A stretch of 64,000 nt of DNA from Branchiostoma floridae (GCF_000003815.2 NC_049987.1:24694900-24758899), one strand, 5' to 3'. Counted from the first letter of the stretch, positions 24,301 through 39,300 are shown. Numbers and translations are program-made. The notes: generated by a model not told the origin, from the sequence alone.

Positions 24301-27300
24301 CCTGTTATATTATCCACGATCTTTGGGCGTATCTATGGAAGATTGGCCATATTTAAGATTGACAGAGGATTGCGCGTAACTGAAAACCGTCCCTGTCACA
24401 TATAAGCCATACTTTGTACCTTGTACAATTGTTGTGCAATAAAGTTATTATTATAAGCGAGGCTCGGGCAATAGCGGCAGAATCGTCATCCGATCGATTT
24501 TCGCCAAATGTGACGGGTATAAGGAGGCTGATGAAATCTGGTCTATGTTGAAAACTTGTTTTTATAGGCAAGATTTGTCAATGCTTTTGTCAGTGGGAAA
24601 AACTGTCCGAGAAATCACCAAAAAGTGGTCACATGGTACTTATGTAGAGGTGGCCACTAGTACAGGTTTAACTGTGTGTTTAAGATGGAGACTTACTTTT
24701 AGGGAGATGATCATGCAGAAAATGATGCTTTGAGGCCTAATTGCATGTACGTACCTATATCATTTAGGTCGCCCTGCATCTAGCCCAATGCTCAAATTAC
24801 AGTGTACAATCTCGTTCTAAGGAGGATTGTTCCAATGATATTTGGAATACTTTCATGTCCCTTCCGGATGAGTTGCAGCTGGTTTTCACTGCCTGATAGA
24901 TCGTCAGAAATTTTTCTGTACGTCCTTTGAATTCACAAGAGATTCCCCAATGAGACGTTGATGCCTGCCTTCCTTAATCACAATCATTATGTATAGATTC
25001 GGTTCTAATTAAGGTAAGCCGCAATCAGCAATATCTGGGGCTGAAAGGAAAATGGGTAAAGCTTTTAAGTTGGTAGCGAAAGTGATGAATTTTTCACTCT
25101 GTTGTAGACTTGAAAGAAGGGGAAGAAAGGGGGTAATCGGTAGATAGCACTCGCTCCCAGTTTGACGGTGTGATTGGGAATTGAAAGGAGGAAGATGAAG
25201 AGATGATTAGAGCGTCTTAGCCGTCGGCTTGTCTGTCTCAAGGAGGTGTGATGGATTTCTCATTTGCCAGAAGAAAAGGCGTCTTGATTAGAGGAAGTCT
25301 GGGTATGAGATAAGATTTCTGTTGGAGATTTCAATTGTGCTTGTCAAGAAGTTGTCTCTTTATGATTACGGTTTGGGACACGAAAGGATGTGAGGAGAGA
25401 GATTTGAACTGGGTCACTGTAGACATTAGTGAAGATGACTTTGGAAAATGAAAGATGCTGCTGATAAGGCTTCTGTTCCTAAGGTATGTCTTAGAAGTTT
25501 TTGTCAAGTTGTTATGATTTCAAGACTGATGGTGTGAAGGATTCTGGAGGATGTGACACGTGATGTGGAAATGGTTCACTGTAAATATGTAGTTGATTCT
25601 TTATTATAGGGAGCCCTGAATAGGAAATTTGTGTTTGCAGTTTTTATGTGCTTGCAGCGCTGTTGTCTCATGTTTTATTTCATGTGTGTTGGTTTGAAAA
25701 TTCTTGAGGATACTGAGACGTGATGTGAAGATGAGTCACTCCAGACACATAGTTACATGTAAGACAGCTCGACTTGCTTGAAATACAAGATGCTGTTCTT
25801 TCTTAATTACGGAGAGGCACAAAGCTCAAAAGGTCAAGAAGACATCCCTCGGTCATGTTAAATGTAGGTCAACTTATTGGTCAGCTTGGTCAAGAATATG
25901 GTTTCAAAGCGCCTTAAATGAGAGCCGTATGAATAGAAAAAAAAATATTCGAGGGTTGTCTACCGTCGCTCCATTTGGTCTATGCTGTATCGGTGTATCA
26001 TTCGGCCTCTTGAGATTTGTCTGGGCAATTACTTTCATACAGTACAGGCTAGTAATTTTAGCTGTTACGGCAAGGGTTCTCCACAGTGAGAGTCTATTGA
26101 AGTGGGTTTATCTCCCATACTGAATGGGCCCCCCCTTGGTACCCACTTTTGCATGACAAAGGGGTGGGGGCGCGAACACCAACCGAAGGGAACAATCGGC
26201 ACTTCCTGGGTGGACACCGAGAGAAAGGCACGCTTTGGTTTCTAGTCACGTGTGAGTGGAGCGATTCATTGCGCCGGGGAGGCGGTAACGATCGGTGATC
26301 GTGCAGTAGTAGCCGGTTTGCGCGGCGCTTGGTTGTTATCGGCGGAGAAGGATTGCTAGCTGTGCGGCGGAACCTCTCACCATTGGCTAGGTGAGATTGG
26401 GTGATGTATTGTGCTTTATATTGTAGGATATCTACAAGGTATTTATGGTACTGCTGTGCTCGGCATATGTGAAACAGTTGTTCTGTAGAAGCATTCAGTT
26501 GTGGGTGGTTCGCCACATGTGTTGTCTAAGGTGCACAGATTTGTTTCCTTAGAGATTTTCATTCAAGATAGTGATATTCATAGATGCAAGGTTCAATATT
26601 GAAGTATACATTACTTGACAGCATTGAGGCCTTCCCTAATTTATCTGTTTGTGGTTGACATGTGTTTCTTAAGGTGTTCAAATTTTTAACGATATAGCAG
26701 AAAATTTGGAAATTGTCATGTTCAATATTTCCATGAGGTAAGGTTGTATGTATAGATCTGTCGACAGCATTGCAAGCCTTGAGGCCATTGAACCCTTCCC
26801 TCATATCATGTTCACATGTCACCAGTGCACTTTGAACTGTAAAAAACGGTATGCTGTAGTAGGCTTGTACATAGTGGACTAGGTTTCTTTTAAAAGGCTT
26901 GTCAAGTAAAAAGCTTGTTCTCACAAGAACTTTGTTCTTAAGGTCATGCCAATTTCTTTCCTTTGTTGTCAGACGTTTTAAGTTAAAAATATAGCAAGCA
27001 GACATCATAAAATCAGTGGGCAGGGAGGAAAACTTCATTATGACTGTTTTCACTTCATAAAATTGAGTGCATCAAGGCATGAACCCCAGGCTTTGTATCC
27101 ATTATGTTTGTCTATCTGTTTAAAAGCTGATAGTCAGCAAATCAAATTAGTGAGGTTTAATTAAAGTAAGAAACAAGGAAATTTCATTGGAATGTGCTAT
27201 GGCATTCCGACTGACCCCTCAGAGATTGATACAGGGAATTCCAGCGTGCACAGACGGAGGGACAAAAGACTTAAGCACGGATCATGACAGATTAGCGGGG

Positions 27301-30300
27301 CACAAAGCATTGTCACAGTAATTGGCTTTAATTTACTGGCACAAATGGCCCAATCTGTCCCCTATAGGAATAGCTGATAGCAGCAAATTTAGCGCTGTTT
27401 TTAGGCTTGCAGATTTGTGGTCACCTCTTAATCGGGAAATGAAAACAACCGCAGAAATTCTTTTCCATATTTTGCTGACTTTCACCTTGTTTCATCTGTG
27501 AACTTAAATCTACCACTAACTCTCCATTTACTCCCTACCGCTAAAATAAACCCCACCGAACATTTTCCCTTTAACTGTTAAGTTTCAACGTGCCCTCAGC
27601 TGCCTGGAAGTAGATTAGTTGGCAAATAACCTTTTTTTTCCCCACATATGAATAGTCTTTATGTAGTGTTTTACGCAGTGATTCCAGCTCTGTTTGAACA
27701 GTAATTTGTGGAAGTGGGTCGCAAAGGCCCGCTATGCCATCCATTATGGACAACGTGGTTGCTGACTTTTATGTAAAACTTTGATGTAATCGGGTCATAA
27801 TTGGTTGACTTCTGAGACCTCATTATTGACAGGCAGCCCCGTATTGATTGGCAGTTGGCTCCCGTCGGCACGGCGACCATAATTGAACGGCACCATGGGA
27901 TTTGGGAGGGCGATGGGCAAACTGTTCCCCAACACTTAGGTCATTTGATTCTAATTAGTTCCCTTTTTGACGAAGGCTGACGTTTATCGTTAGTCTTGAT
28001 TTGTTTTCCTGGCTTATTTGTCATACTTGATCAACACACTACAATATCAGTCGCAATAGTTTAGAATGTCGTTCCCACCCCTTTTCTAAGCATGAGAATT
28101 GCTAGGATACTGCGAGAGTGTTTCTAGATTTATTTTCGATTCGAGTGATCGGCAATGCGAGTTAGGAAATTTACCGCACGGTGGATGGAAGTGGAACGTT
28201 TCTAGCAGTGATAGATAACTTCCCAACTGGATTTATTTGCGATATCGTGTCCCAGGCTATTAGCTTTGCCAATTTATCGTCCTTGTACAGCCAATACTTG
28301 AAAGCTGTAGTTGATATAAATCTCTGGTTCCTCTGTAGTATGCTATAATTCTCTATTTGGTTTCGCATGCAGCTTTAGGTCAGCAAACACGACCCAGCAA
28401 AAGCCGATATTCGTTTTGATTAGAGGTGCTAGAGCAGTCGTTATGTAATTTAAAGACGCTCGTTTGTCTAGGACATCGTTAGATGCATGCCAACAAATTA
28501 GCTTTCCGGGAAGTAAAAAATTATACCCTGTCTGTTAAAAAATCTTAATGACTTTGCATTGAAAATGCATCTTGGTAAGCTTGGAATGACAGATTCAGCG
28601 TCTAAAATTAACAACTTGGACTCTCAAATTTAAGGACCAAATTAAGTAGGATTTAGTTTTGTGGAAAAATTGCTAAATAAGGACAGATATTCCAGAGTAG
28701 ATTTTTTCCACGAGTGATCGGGCTGGGAGTAGTAATACTGTTCTTTTGCTATAAATGAGGGTCTCACAAGGAAACAGTGGAAAATTCTGGCAATACACTG
28801 TGTTATATTAGTAATTGCTAAGTACAGCCAGATTGAAAATATCTATTGATTTTAGTCCTGAGTAATAGGCCTGGAAGTAGTGACCTTGTTCTTTTGCTGT
28901 AGATGATTGTCTTCGAGAAAACTGTAGAGTGTCAGAGAAGAATCATGGTGGCGATACACAGTATTGTATTAGTAATTGCTAAATACAGCCAGATTTGAAA
29001 ATATATATTGATTTTATTTGTGAGTAATAGGCCTAGAAGTAGTGACATTGTAAATGAATGTCTTCCGGGGAAACAGTGGCGTGTTTGCGAATATNNNNNN
29101 NNNNNNNNNNNNNNNNNNNNNNNNNNNNNNNNNNNNNNNNNNNNNNNNNNNNNNNNNNNNNNNNNNNNNNNNNNNNNNNNNNNNNNNNNNNNNNGCCAGC
29201 CGTGATATGGGGTGGACGGATCGGCGAGGACTTGCTGAAAATAGGACAGAACAGAGAATGATGGCTGCAGTTTGCGGGGAAGCCTACTTAACGGGAACCT
29301 TATTCCCAACACGTGTCGTTTCCGCGGTTGATCAGGAAAGCGGGCCGTAAAGCGTTTTCGGCAGATGGGCCTCCTCTGTAGTGGATCCTGGAGAAAAGTC
29401 ATTTTTGTAGGTGGCAGTCGTTTAGATGGGAGCATCTTGGCTTGAATATTGTATGTGTGATTCACTGACATGGGACAGCTGCCCTTAATAATGTAAGGTG
29501 ACCCAGAGGAAATAAAGGAAGTGCGAAGTTGGGAGCACTAGCGTTGGGTACCAGTACACTGTAAAGGCACAAAACCATTTTTTCCGTTAAAACCGGACCT
29601 GAAAAAAAATTAGTAGACCGGATGTTGAACCGATTGGAAAATGAACAGATTATGCCGGCACTATGGCAGCAGTCGTTCACTTGTTTTGAGGCTTATAGGT
29701 CCAAGAAAATAGCAAGAGGGTAGTAGAAGAGAGTTGATAGTCATTTTTATTAAGTTTCCACAGTCGAATTTCGTCTAGATGAATCTGAAGTTCATGACGT
29801 GACATGTTGATGTCTCCTTGTGTTTTAATTTAAGATTTGCTTTTAGCTCATTGGCACATCAATCCATAGTTTCTGGTTAAAATCTGCTGAAGTATAGATC
29901 TTGCTCCTTGTGACCGACAGTAGCTAGTGGATGCTACCTAAAACGTCGGGCTGTTTCCAAACTCTATACAGTTGCTTGAGTAAATTTCACCTTGTGTATT
30001 GATAAAAAATGTATTTCTATAAGCTTGGCAACAGACTGCAAGATGAAAAATAATCTGGAACAGTTCAAGGGAGGGGTTCCTCAGAGAGAGCGACAAGACC
30101 CTGCCATGAGTGAAAAGTGAGAGTAGAGACAGATTTGACGATGAAAGGTAACAACGTAATGCTCCTAAACAAGGAAAGGACAGGAAAAAAAAAGCTAGAG
30201 ACAGCCCTCTACCATCACCAGACAAAATGTCCTCCGGTAACCTGGAAGATGAAACAAGCCTGGGGTGCTTCCATTATTTTGTATGTCTATTCCAAGAAGA

Positions 30301-33300
30301 ATCTAGCCCCTTTTACCGTTTGGGTAGATGGATGTTGACAAGATAAGTGCGCTTAAGAACCTCAATAATTGGAAAGTCCTGCTAGGTGGTAGTTAAGCAT
30401 GGTAGAACACACGTCATCCGAGGGATATCGGAAGGAAGGCTGGTGGTAATATCCGTGGCAGCGTTGTCAGTCTTCCTTTCAACACAAGGAAGCACGTAAA
30501 TCACAAAAAGGCCATTGAACTTCAGGGCTCCAAATACCACCCGCATATGCAGGTTAGTGCGGGTAAACTTGGAGCTGTGCAGGGATTTCTGGTGTCTACC
30601 TGCACATAACCTGCACAGGTCCGTGTACTGGGTATATGCATGTTAGTGTGGATAAGATTGGAGCTGTGCAGGTGTTTCTGATGTCTACCTGCACCTAACC
30701 TGCACTGGTCCATGTACTGGGTATATGCAGGTTAGTGCGGGTAAAATTGGAGCTGTGCAGGTATTTCTGGTGTCTGCCTGCATCTAACCTGCACTGGTTC
30801 ATGTACTGGGTATATGCAGGTTAGTGCAGGTAAAATTGGAGCTGTGCAGGTATTTCTGGTGTCTACCTGCACCTCACCTGCACTGGTTCATGTACTGGGT
30901 ATATGCAGGTTAGTGCGGGTAAAATTGGAGCTGTGCAGGTATTTCTGGTGTCTACCTGCACCTAACCTGCACTGGTCCATGTACTGGGTATATACAGGTT
31001 AGTGTGGGTAAGATTGGAGCTGTGCAGGTATTTCTGGGTTCTGCCTGCACTTAACTTGAACTGGTCCATTTATACATAAATGTCCTATAATGTAGGTGTA
31101 GATGGAGTTAGTATCATTGACTGGTACCACCTATAAAGTATGAAAGAAAAAAATAGCAATGGTTCCTGAACATTTTAGTCTATACTTCCTAAATTCAGCG
31201 TGGTGCGGGTAAGATTTATTTAGTGCAGGTAATTTTCAATGTTACCTGCACCAGTGCAGATATGCAGAAAGTAGTGTTTCTAGCACTGAACCTGGGCTAA
31301 CGTCAGCATCCGTGCGGTTTAAGTCAGTGATTGGTGTGTATGAAAGGATGGAGGATACTACGGATGGCACCCTGAGTTCACATCGCAGGCGCGTCTCCGT
31401 TTTATTGTTCCATTTCGTACGTGTGATTTGGTGGTAATGGTTGCGTGAAGCCCCCCGTAGTGACTCTTAAAGCCATGCTGTTGATTAAAGCCAGAGGGGA
31501 GAGTTTTGTGGAAGTTGTGAAGTGCTACTTTATGTTCACCCACAGCTGACTTTAATGTGTTAACGGGTCATGCGGGGTTTGAAATAACGGTACACATGCA
31601 CTTTTGTGCACCTGAAGTTGGAGTTTTGCACCTTATTTTTGACCATGGTTGCACCTAGGCATTAATATAGGGTTATATATATATGTGTGCATCTAGTATA
31701 TAATATTCTTCAGTTGTCATCAAATATGACACTGCTTTGTTGTGCACATGTATTTGTTGCCTAGAATGGTGAAGTAAGTAGAATTTTGATTCCCTGCACC
31801 TTCTCAAAGGTCAAAAGTGTTATCAGGTTTTACTGACATTTTATTTTGTTTTGTGCTTTCATTTTTCTTTATTTTGTCATATATAAATTTTTTAGTGCAC
31901 CACTACACCTATTCTCAAAAATGAGCTCTCGTCTCCATGGAAAATATGAAGCACTATTTTATGTTCACCTTCAGCTGACTCTCTCCAAATGGGCGATGTG
32001 TGGGTGGTGCCTTCTGTGCTATTAAATCCAGTCCTTGAGGTGCTTTGCTAGACTTTTCAGGGGAACATTACACGTGTGCGTCATCCATAGCTGTAAGTCA
32101 CGGCTCCGCCAGACAAGGAGCGCCGCAGACGTGGCATTTAAGTGTAGCCAGTCTGCGTTCAAAAGGAGAGGTAAGAAAAAGGTCAGCGTAGTTTGGAATC
32201 CTCACTGGCTTCGACGTACACTAGGCTGACTGAAGGAAGAGGGAAACTGGTGTTACAGGGGGTAAGAATTTTGTTAGGCTTAAACTACATTTTGTATTTC
32301 TAAGGGGGAGATTTTTTTTAGTGAAGATGAAGGGTATGTGAGATTATTTGGTAGAACGAATCTATTGTGAAATGAGACTGGTTGTTTTCACAGCATCTAT
32401 GATTGTTTTGTGGACGTGTTGTATTCATCACATGTACAGTCTGTTTGCTGCATTGAACATCTAGATTTTATGTGTTGAGCCTAGTTGAGAACCAGAATAT
32501 CAGCAAGTCTTATCTATGGTCATGGATAGGACCATTTCAAGGCAGATTTTCATTTTCTCTACTCGATCAACTGTTACCTGGTGAATGCCCTTCTCATATT
32601 CTTAACTACTACCAGATGCAATAGTGTTCTTGACTTCACCACTGTTGTGCTTTGTCTGAACTTGTATGAAATTTCCTAAGATTGGGAAACTGTGTAGGAC
32701 AAGTTGTTGCAGTAATTCTTCAGTCTGTGGTTGACTGCAGCAAATGTACCGTAAGATCAGGATGAATAGGTCTCTGCTTGAGGCGTGTGAGGCTAGATGA
32801 GGGGGTAGTTTTCTGGTCACAGGGTCTGTCCTTGGTACTGAATTGCTGCTGCAGCTCCCTGTCTGGAAATAACTGATATGAATGGTACCGTAGGTGATAG
32901 TGTTTGTTGAGAGCAGCTAAAACGAGGAGGGGTAATTCTGGTAACAGGGATGTCTGTTTTTTTTTGCTTGTTGTGCATATCCTTAAGGCGTAACACACCA
33001 GGTTTGTACTGAACAGTACAAGCTGCATACTCGGAAAACGCCTCATGGTGTATCACACTAGGTTTGTACTGAACAGTACAAGCTGCATACCCAGTAAACT
33101 GCCTCATGGTGTAACACAGCAGGTTTGTACTGAACAGTACAAGCTGCATATCCAGACGAGTTTATCTGATCTACTCACACTGGAATGGACCCCTACTCTT
33201 TCGATAAGTGCGGTGGGTTCTTTAACGTGCTTGAGGTGTGGCTCTCCTCAAACATGTGACAGAGTGACCATGGTACTGAATTGCTGCTGCAGTCCACAAT

Positions 33301-36300
33301 CTGGAAGTAACTGATATAAATGTATCTAATAGCATTTGCCAAAAGTGACTATTTCTCTGCTCTCAGGGATTGTTCATGGTACTGGAAAGTTGCTGTTTTA
33401 AGTCAATAATCTAGAAGTAATAGATACAGATCGTACTGTATGTAATAGTGTTCATCAGAAGTAGCTAAAACTACGAGTGGCTACTTTCTTTTGCTGTCGG
33501 CAGTTTGTCCATGGTTTATAAATGCTGCTACTGTTCACAATCTAGAAGAAAGGGATACAAATGGTAAGGTATGAGACGATAAGCACCTTGGACTTGAGAC
33601 TGAAACAGATGGATGATCGCTGATGGAGGAGATAATGGCAACAGAAGAGAGGTGGCAGGGTACCCAATCTTCCTTAGGAGGAGTCATGAGGAAGATCCGT
33701 CTCTGTCGCTGCGTCCTGGTACACTTGCACGTGATGCGTGCTCTTGACATTGAGTGGTGATTCGCTTTCAACCTGGATGGGTCTGACAGCTTCCAGTCGG
33801 TCTATCTCTGGTAAATGGGACGCATCGATGACAGCATACGTGAAGAAGATCGATCTAGGCCTGCAGAGGTATCATTTAACCTTTTACAGCCATCTGATAG
33901 GCTGCGGATGACTAGAATATGGTAAGGCCCTGCCAATTGATTTCTCTGGTATTGGGATTTTTGAAAACAATATAGCAAGCGGACATCATATAAGCAGAGT
34001 ACAGGGGGAAGATGACAGGCGAATAACTGTATTCTACTCCTTAAAACTTGAGCGCACCAAGGCATAAACCTGGTCCTCTGGCTTTGTTTCCATTAATATG
34101 CTTTTCCAGCTGACCAATTTTTACCTCCATGAAATTTCATGGAGGTTATATTTTACCCCGCGTTTGTCTGTGTGTCTGTGTGTCTGTCTGTCTGTGTGTA
34201 AACAAGATAACTCAAGAACGGCTGGGTGGATTGGTTTGATACTTGGTGTGTTGGTAGGGTGTGATGAAAGCTGGAAATGATTAGATTTTGGGCCCCCTAG
34301 CGGCTCCCCTTGGTACTGCAGCGCAACTTCCGGTTTTGCTATCTTGGTGTTCTGAACATGCTATGGTCACGATTTTTGAGTATTAGATAGCTCTTGTGCT
34401 CAGGAAGAAGTGACATAAGTTTGGGCCCCCTAGCGTCTAGTTTTGGGACAGCAGGGGCATTTTTGTCAAAAACTTCTGACGAGGATAACTCAAGAAGGGA
34501 ACAACGGATTTTCATGATTTTTGGTATGTAGGTACCTTGGGCAATGTTGTACAAGATGAAATACTAATTATGCAAAATAGGAGCAAATTTGCATAATTAA
34601 TGACAACATTCAATCATAGCAGTTTTTTCTATGTATCTCTTGTCTTGGACGTTATATGGTCTTGAAATTTGGGTGGTAGATAGCTTTCAGTGTCATGACA
34701 AAGTGGAGCAAGTTTCAGCCCCCTAACATTCAATTTAGGAACTGCAGGGGCATTTTTGTCAAGACATTCCAAAGAGGATAACTGCAGAAAGGATTAACGG
34801 ATTGTCATCATATTAGGCATGCGGGTACCTTAGGCAAAGATGTTCATAATGATATACATATTATGCAAATGAGGACTTAATTTGCATAATTAATGAGGAA
34901 ATTGTATAATTCCATTGTTTTCAATAACTGGACTTCTGATAATTGTAACACATGTTAATTATGATAGGTGGAATATAAGCAGATACTAAATATGGTAATG
35001 AGGAACTTATTTGCATAATTTATGTAAAAAATTGCAAAACCACTTCATGATTAATAATAGGAATTTTATAATTGCGACATGTGTACGATTGTCAATGATG
35101 AACAACACCATGCATAAATTATGTTAATGTCTTAGTCATTTGCGTGAAATTTACAAAAGCTCTAAATTTTCATGGAGGTATGAGGTCGCCGAACTCTAGT
35201 TTTTAATGTTTTAAAAATCTGAGGACCAATAACTTGAATTTGCATGGCCTTGAGCGCGATCTGAAGGAACTGAAGTATGCTTTGGCTAGAGGCATGAATG
35301 TAATATTACTTCCGTGGCCCAAAGGAAAGGTATTTAGTTGCAGGAAATGATCTTGTCCCTGATATGGATATTGTGAGTTGTGAACTGTTGAAGATTAGTG
35401 TAAGTGCATCTGAAGAGTGTCAAAAGTGGTGTTAGTCATATGGAAGATGTCAGAAGAGATGCTGCCTTTTTAATTCTTTTCTCAGGCGTTGAAGTATTCT
35501 GCAAGAAACCAGAAGATTTATCAAGATCATTTTTCATGAAACACAGACACTTGAGAGCTCAGATGTTCCCTGGTGAACGGAAGCAATCTTCCTAAATTGT
35601 GTACATGTTCTTAAAGCTTTCCGAAAGGAACTACATGTAGAATTAATTGATGTACTTTTCATGAAACATGGACACTTCTGAGCTTCAATATTCTTAATGA
35701 AAGAAAGAAATCTTCTTAAGTCATGATGACGTCTTTTAGCATTCCCTGAGAAACTTGAAGATTCGTCACTGTACTTCCTGATGATATGTTGAGACTTGTT
35801 AATGCTTTCTGTGGAAAAAGAAATCGTGTTAGTGTTTTAGCTTTTCCAGGGAAATGGGAGGAAAGTCACGACTCCTTCTGATGATACACAGAGACTCATG
35901 AGCTTAGATACTCCCCAATGCAAATAAGGAGAGGAATCTTCTTCACGTCTCGCATCTTTTGGCATTCCCAAGGGAACTTTAAGATTGATGTGCTGAGATT
36001 TGTGAGCTTAGGTGTTTCCCAGTTAGCTAGATAAACGCAATCATTCCTGGTATTGAACACGGCAGCGGTCGACGAACAGATAGCACCAATCATCCATCAC
36101 GCAAGTATTTTCAAGTTTCATCTTTCGGAGGGAGGATCAAGTTTCATCCATCATCGCCATGGATACGGGATAGCGTACTGTGGGTGTAAGGTTTGGTTGT
36201 GGCATGTGACAAGGGGTGAAGCGTAGGGTCACACGGGGGAACGACTTCTCTCTGGTCAATGAGGAAATGTTGTTAGATTCCCGCCTAGTTGGGTAATTGT

Positions 36301-39300
36301 TCCCAGTGGAGTGGAGTCAGTACTGCTGAGTAGGTCTATGAGTTACAGTGTTAATGTGTTGCAAGTTTTGCAACAAGAAATTTATCAAGATCTCCCATGT
36401 CCTTGAACACTGTGGTTGTCCTTGATGGTTTGCTGTAAGAAAGGTATTAGATCTATTTGGTCTTGCAAGGAGTATCTGTGTATGGTCAATTTACTTTCCA
36501 CAAAACTGCCTTGATGGGTAATTGTTTCCAGTGGAGTGGCATCAGTACTGCTGGGCGGATCTATGAGTTTAGGGGGAAAGTTTTGCAACAAGTAATGTAT
36601 CAAGATTTCCTATGTCCTTGAACATGGCTGTAAAGGAATGTATTACCCAATGGACCTTTGCAAGGAGTATCGATGGACGCACAATGTGCTTTCAATAAAA
36701 ATGCCTAGGTATACCTAGGCACTGATTTGTGGATCTTTGAGCTTAGGAGGAAAGTTTAGCAACAAGGAATCTATCAAGATCTCCCATGTCCTTGAAGATT
36801 CCTTTGCTGGAAAGCAAGGTACTAAATCTAAGGATTATCAATGGATCGATGACCATTGTTCTTTCCACAGAAATCCTATCTGGTTTTGCGGAATGGTAGA
36901 CCAACAACATCTAGCCAAAAATGCCAAGCTCTATCTTTAAGTTAGCCTGTTTATGATTATGGCTAGGAGCTCATACATTTGTACTTTTACACCATTCTCT
37001 CAGAGTCAGAAACCCAGATATTGTATGCTTTGTTGTATCTTTAGAAGCTGCAACTGGAAGCAAACCGGTTGCGCGGCACGGTGGACCAATAACATAAGGA
37101 AGCTTACTATGATATCGAACTCTCTGAGTCAAAAGCCTAACATCATTGTATGATCTGTTTTATCTCTAGAAGCTACAGCTGGAAGCGAACTGGTTGCACG
37201 GCACGGAACGGTGGACCAACAACATAAGGAAGCTTACTTTTGTAACAAACTGTCCGTTAGAGTCAGAAGTCTAACATCAATGTATGGTCTGTTGTATCTT
37301 TAGAAGCTGCAGCTGGAAGCGAACCGGTTGCGCGGCACGGTGGACTAATAACATGAGGAAGCTTACTATGATATCGAACTCTCTGAGTCAAAAGCCTAAC
37401 ATCATTGTATGATCTGTTTTATCTCTAGAAACTGCAGCTGGAGTCGAGCCGGTGGGCCAGCTGAGCCATAAACCACCAGGAACCTTCCCTCTTTCTTCTT
37501 ATGGCAGAACAAGATCACCACGAACCTTAGCATATTGTACTGTCAGAAGCCTAACGATGTTGTATGCTCTGTTGTATCTCCAGAAGCTTCAGCTGGAAGC
37601 GAACCGGTTGCGCGGCACAGTGGACCAGGTGCGAGACCAGGCCATGGAGCTGATGCAGCACGGGCCGGCTGTGCAGGGCATGGTGGAGCCAGAACTCATC
37701 AACCTCAACAGCAGATGGGAGAGTGTGTGTGAGAAGATCAGGGTCAGTAGAGCTTTCTTCTTCTCATCTTTGTGTATTGAAGATTCTGCTACCTATCATG
37801 GGTTACTGGGGAAGGCATGGGGAGGGGTTTTCGTCTTGTGGGAGAGCGTGTGCGAGAAGATCAGGGTGAGTAGATTATTGTTATTGTTCTTGGGTTGGCA
37901 GCTATCTCAAGGCATACGAGAAAGAAGGCTAAGGTTTGCTGGACACGCATGGCAGAATAAAGGAGAGATCATAATTGATGTTCTCCCATGTACCAAAACA
38001 TGGATGTGCAAGCGTAGGAAGACCATGTAAAACCTACCTACACATTTACGAAGACGCTTGCTGCTCAGTGGTAGAGGGAGTCATGTTCAATTGCAAGCAG
38101 ACAGGATGATGATTTTTGGGTAGGCGGACTACTCTCTCTTCGCAGCCAGGGGCTGAATTGTGAGCAGCTTACAATAGGCGGGGCTAAATGGCACGGGTCT
38201 GGAGGGGCTGCCATTCAGCACTTATGACAGCAATTGCTCCATGTGTTGCCAAGGACTGTAGGTTTTTTAACCACTCACACTGGGGAGGACCCAGTAGTTA
38301 GCCTCAAGCATCAGACCTCTGCATGTTAAGGTTAAAGAACCCAATAGACTTATATTTAGTATATTTAGACCATTTTAGGTCACAGCCTTTCGTAAAAGTT
38401 GAAAAAAATTGAAAGTGGAAAGACTGTCAGATAAGATTTTGAGATGAATGAAAAACCATTTTAAGTCATGACCTTCTGCAAAACTTTAAAAACAATAATT
38501 TGGAAATTGCTGTAGAGCATATTTGGGTGCTTTATGATTCACCATACTGAAGTATTTTGTAATGAGATCTAAGTAATCTTGACATTGGTAATGGGTATAC
38601 ATTTTCCCAAAAGGCTGTCTGCCTCTAGTTTTATGCCTGGGTCAAGTAGAACGTCATTACCTGCCAGTTTGGACCATATCCATCAATAAGGGTTATTACA
38701 CAAGGGAGTCAGTGGGCAGACACAGTGTAGAAACTTTCAACTGGAGTAAATAGAGCAAGACCTTGCAAATGGAGGTGAACATCGCATAAGTGGGACACGC
38801 AATTTGGCACGGCTCGTCGGGAATTGGACCAATCTTTTTCACATTGTCTGTGTTAAATTTGGCTTGGCTGGAACCAACCCACAGTTTGACTGGTCAGCAT
38901 TTTTAGCCATTTGTATAGAGAATGGTGTTTGGTTTTCTACTGGAATGCAAAGTTGTAAAAGTGAGCTTTTGTACAGCATACTACATGCAATTGGAAGGAG
39001 GTAAGAAAATTTTGGTAGTATATCAACTCCTTAAATGGAATAGGCCGCATGCTGAAAGATGAAAATTTGTACAATGTATGTACCAGACCTGCCATCTTTG
39101 AATATTTTTCTGTCCCAGTCATTGTTTTGGAGCACATATTGTTTGTTGTCATTTTACATTTATCATTTAAAGGTTAGGACAACACATTTTCATCCGTTTA
39201 ATATATTTAATCACTGAGTTCAGAATTTTTTAATATTATTAAACAGGGTGAAATTTTGTCCTTTTCAAGAAGCAAATTTAAGTCCTGGTCTCGGTCCTGG

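Noticed and set aside
26094-26516. Minus-strand 140-codon frame over the CpG-rich block
   Set aside because: No recognisable domain; open frame is expected by chance in CpG-rich DNA. The + strand promoter reading is more useful.
26559-27053. Minus-strand 164-codon frame
   Set aside because: Composition is not protein-like, no family is recognised, and no flanking splice or start evidence exists.
27888-27932. ATG in an excellent context (GCACCATGG) in intron 25
   Set aside because: The frame stops after 14 codons (ends CACTTAG) before any GT donor, so it cannot feed into exon 26.
28932-29471. Frames that cross the N block
   Set aside because: They contain about 33 unknown codons and depend on an arbitrary gap length.
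30535-31075. Regularly spaced direct repeats, possible CRISPR array
   Set aside because: Repeats and spacers are both conserved (88-bp satellite) and the DNA is an animal intron.
32035-32229. Basic open frame followed by GTAAGA donor at about 32177
   Set aside because: No ATG start, no clear promoter motif, and nothing to tell it from chance beyond a single donor match.
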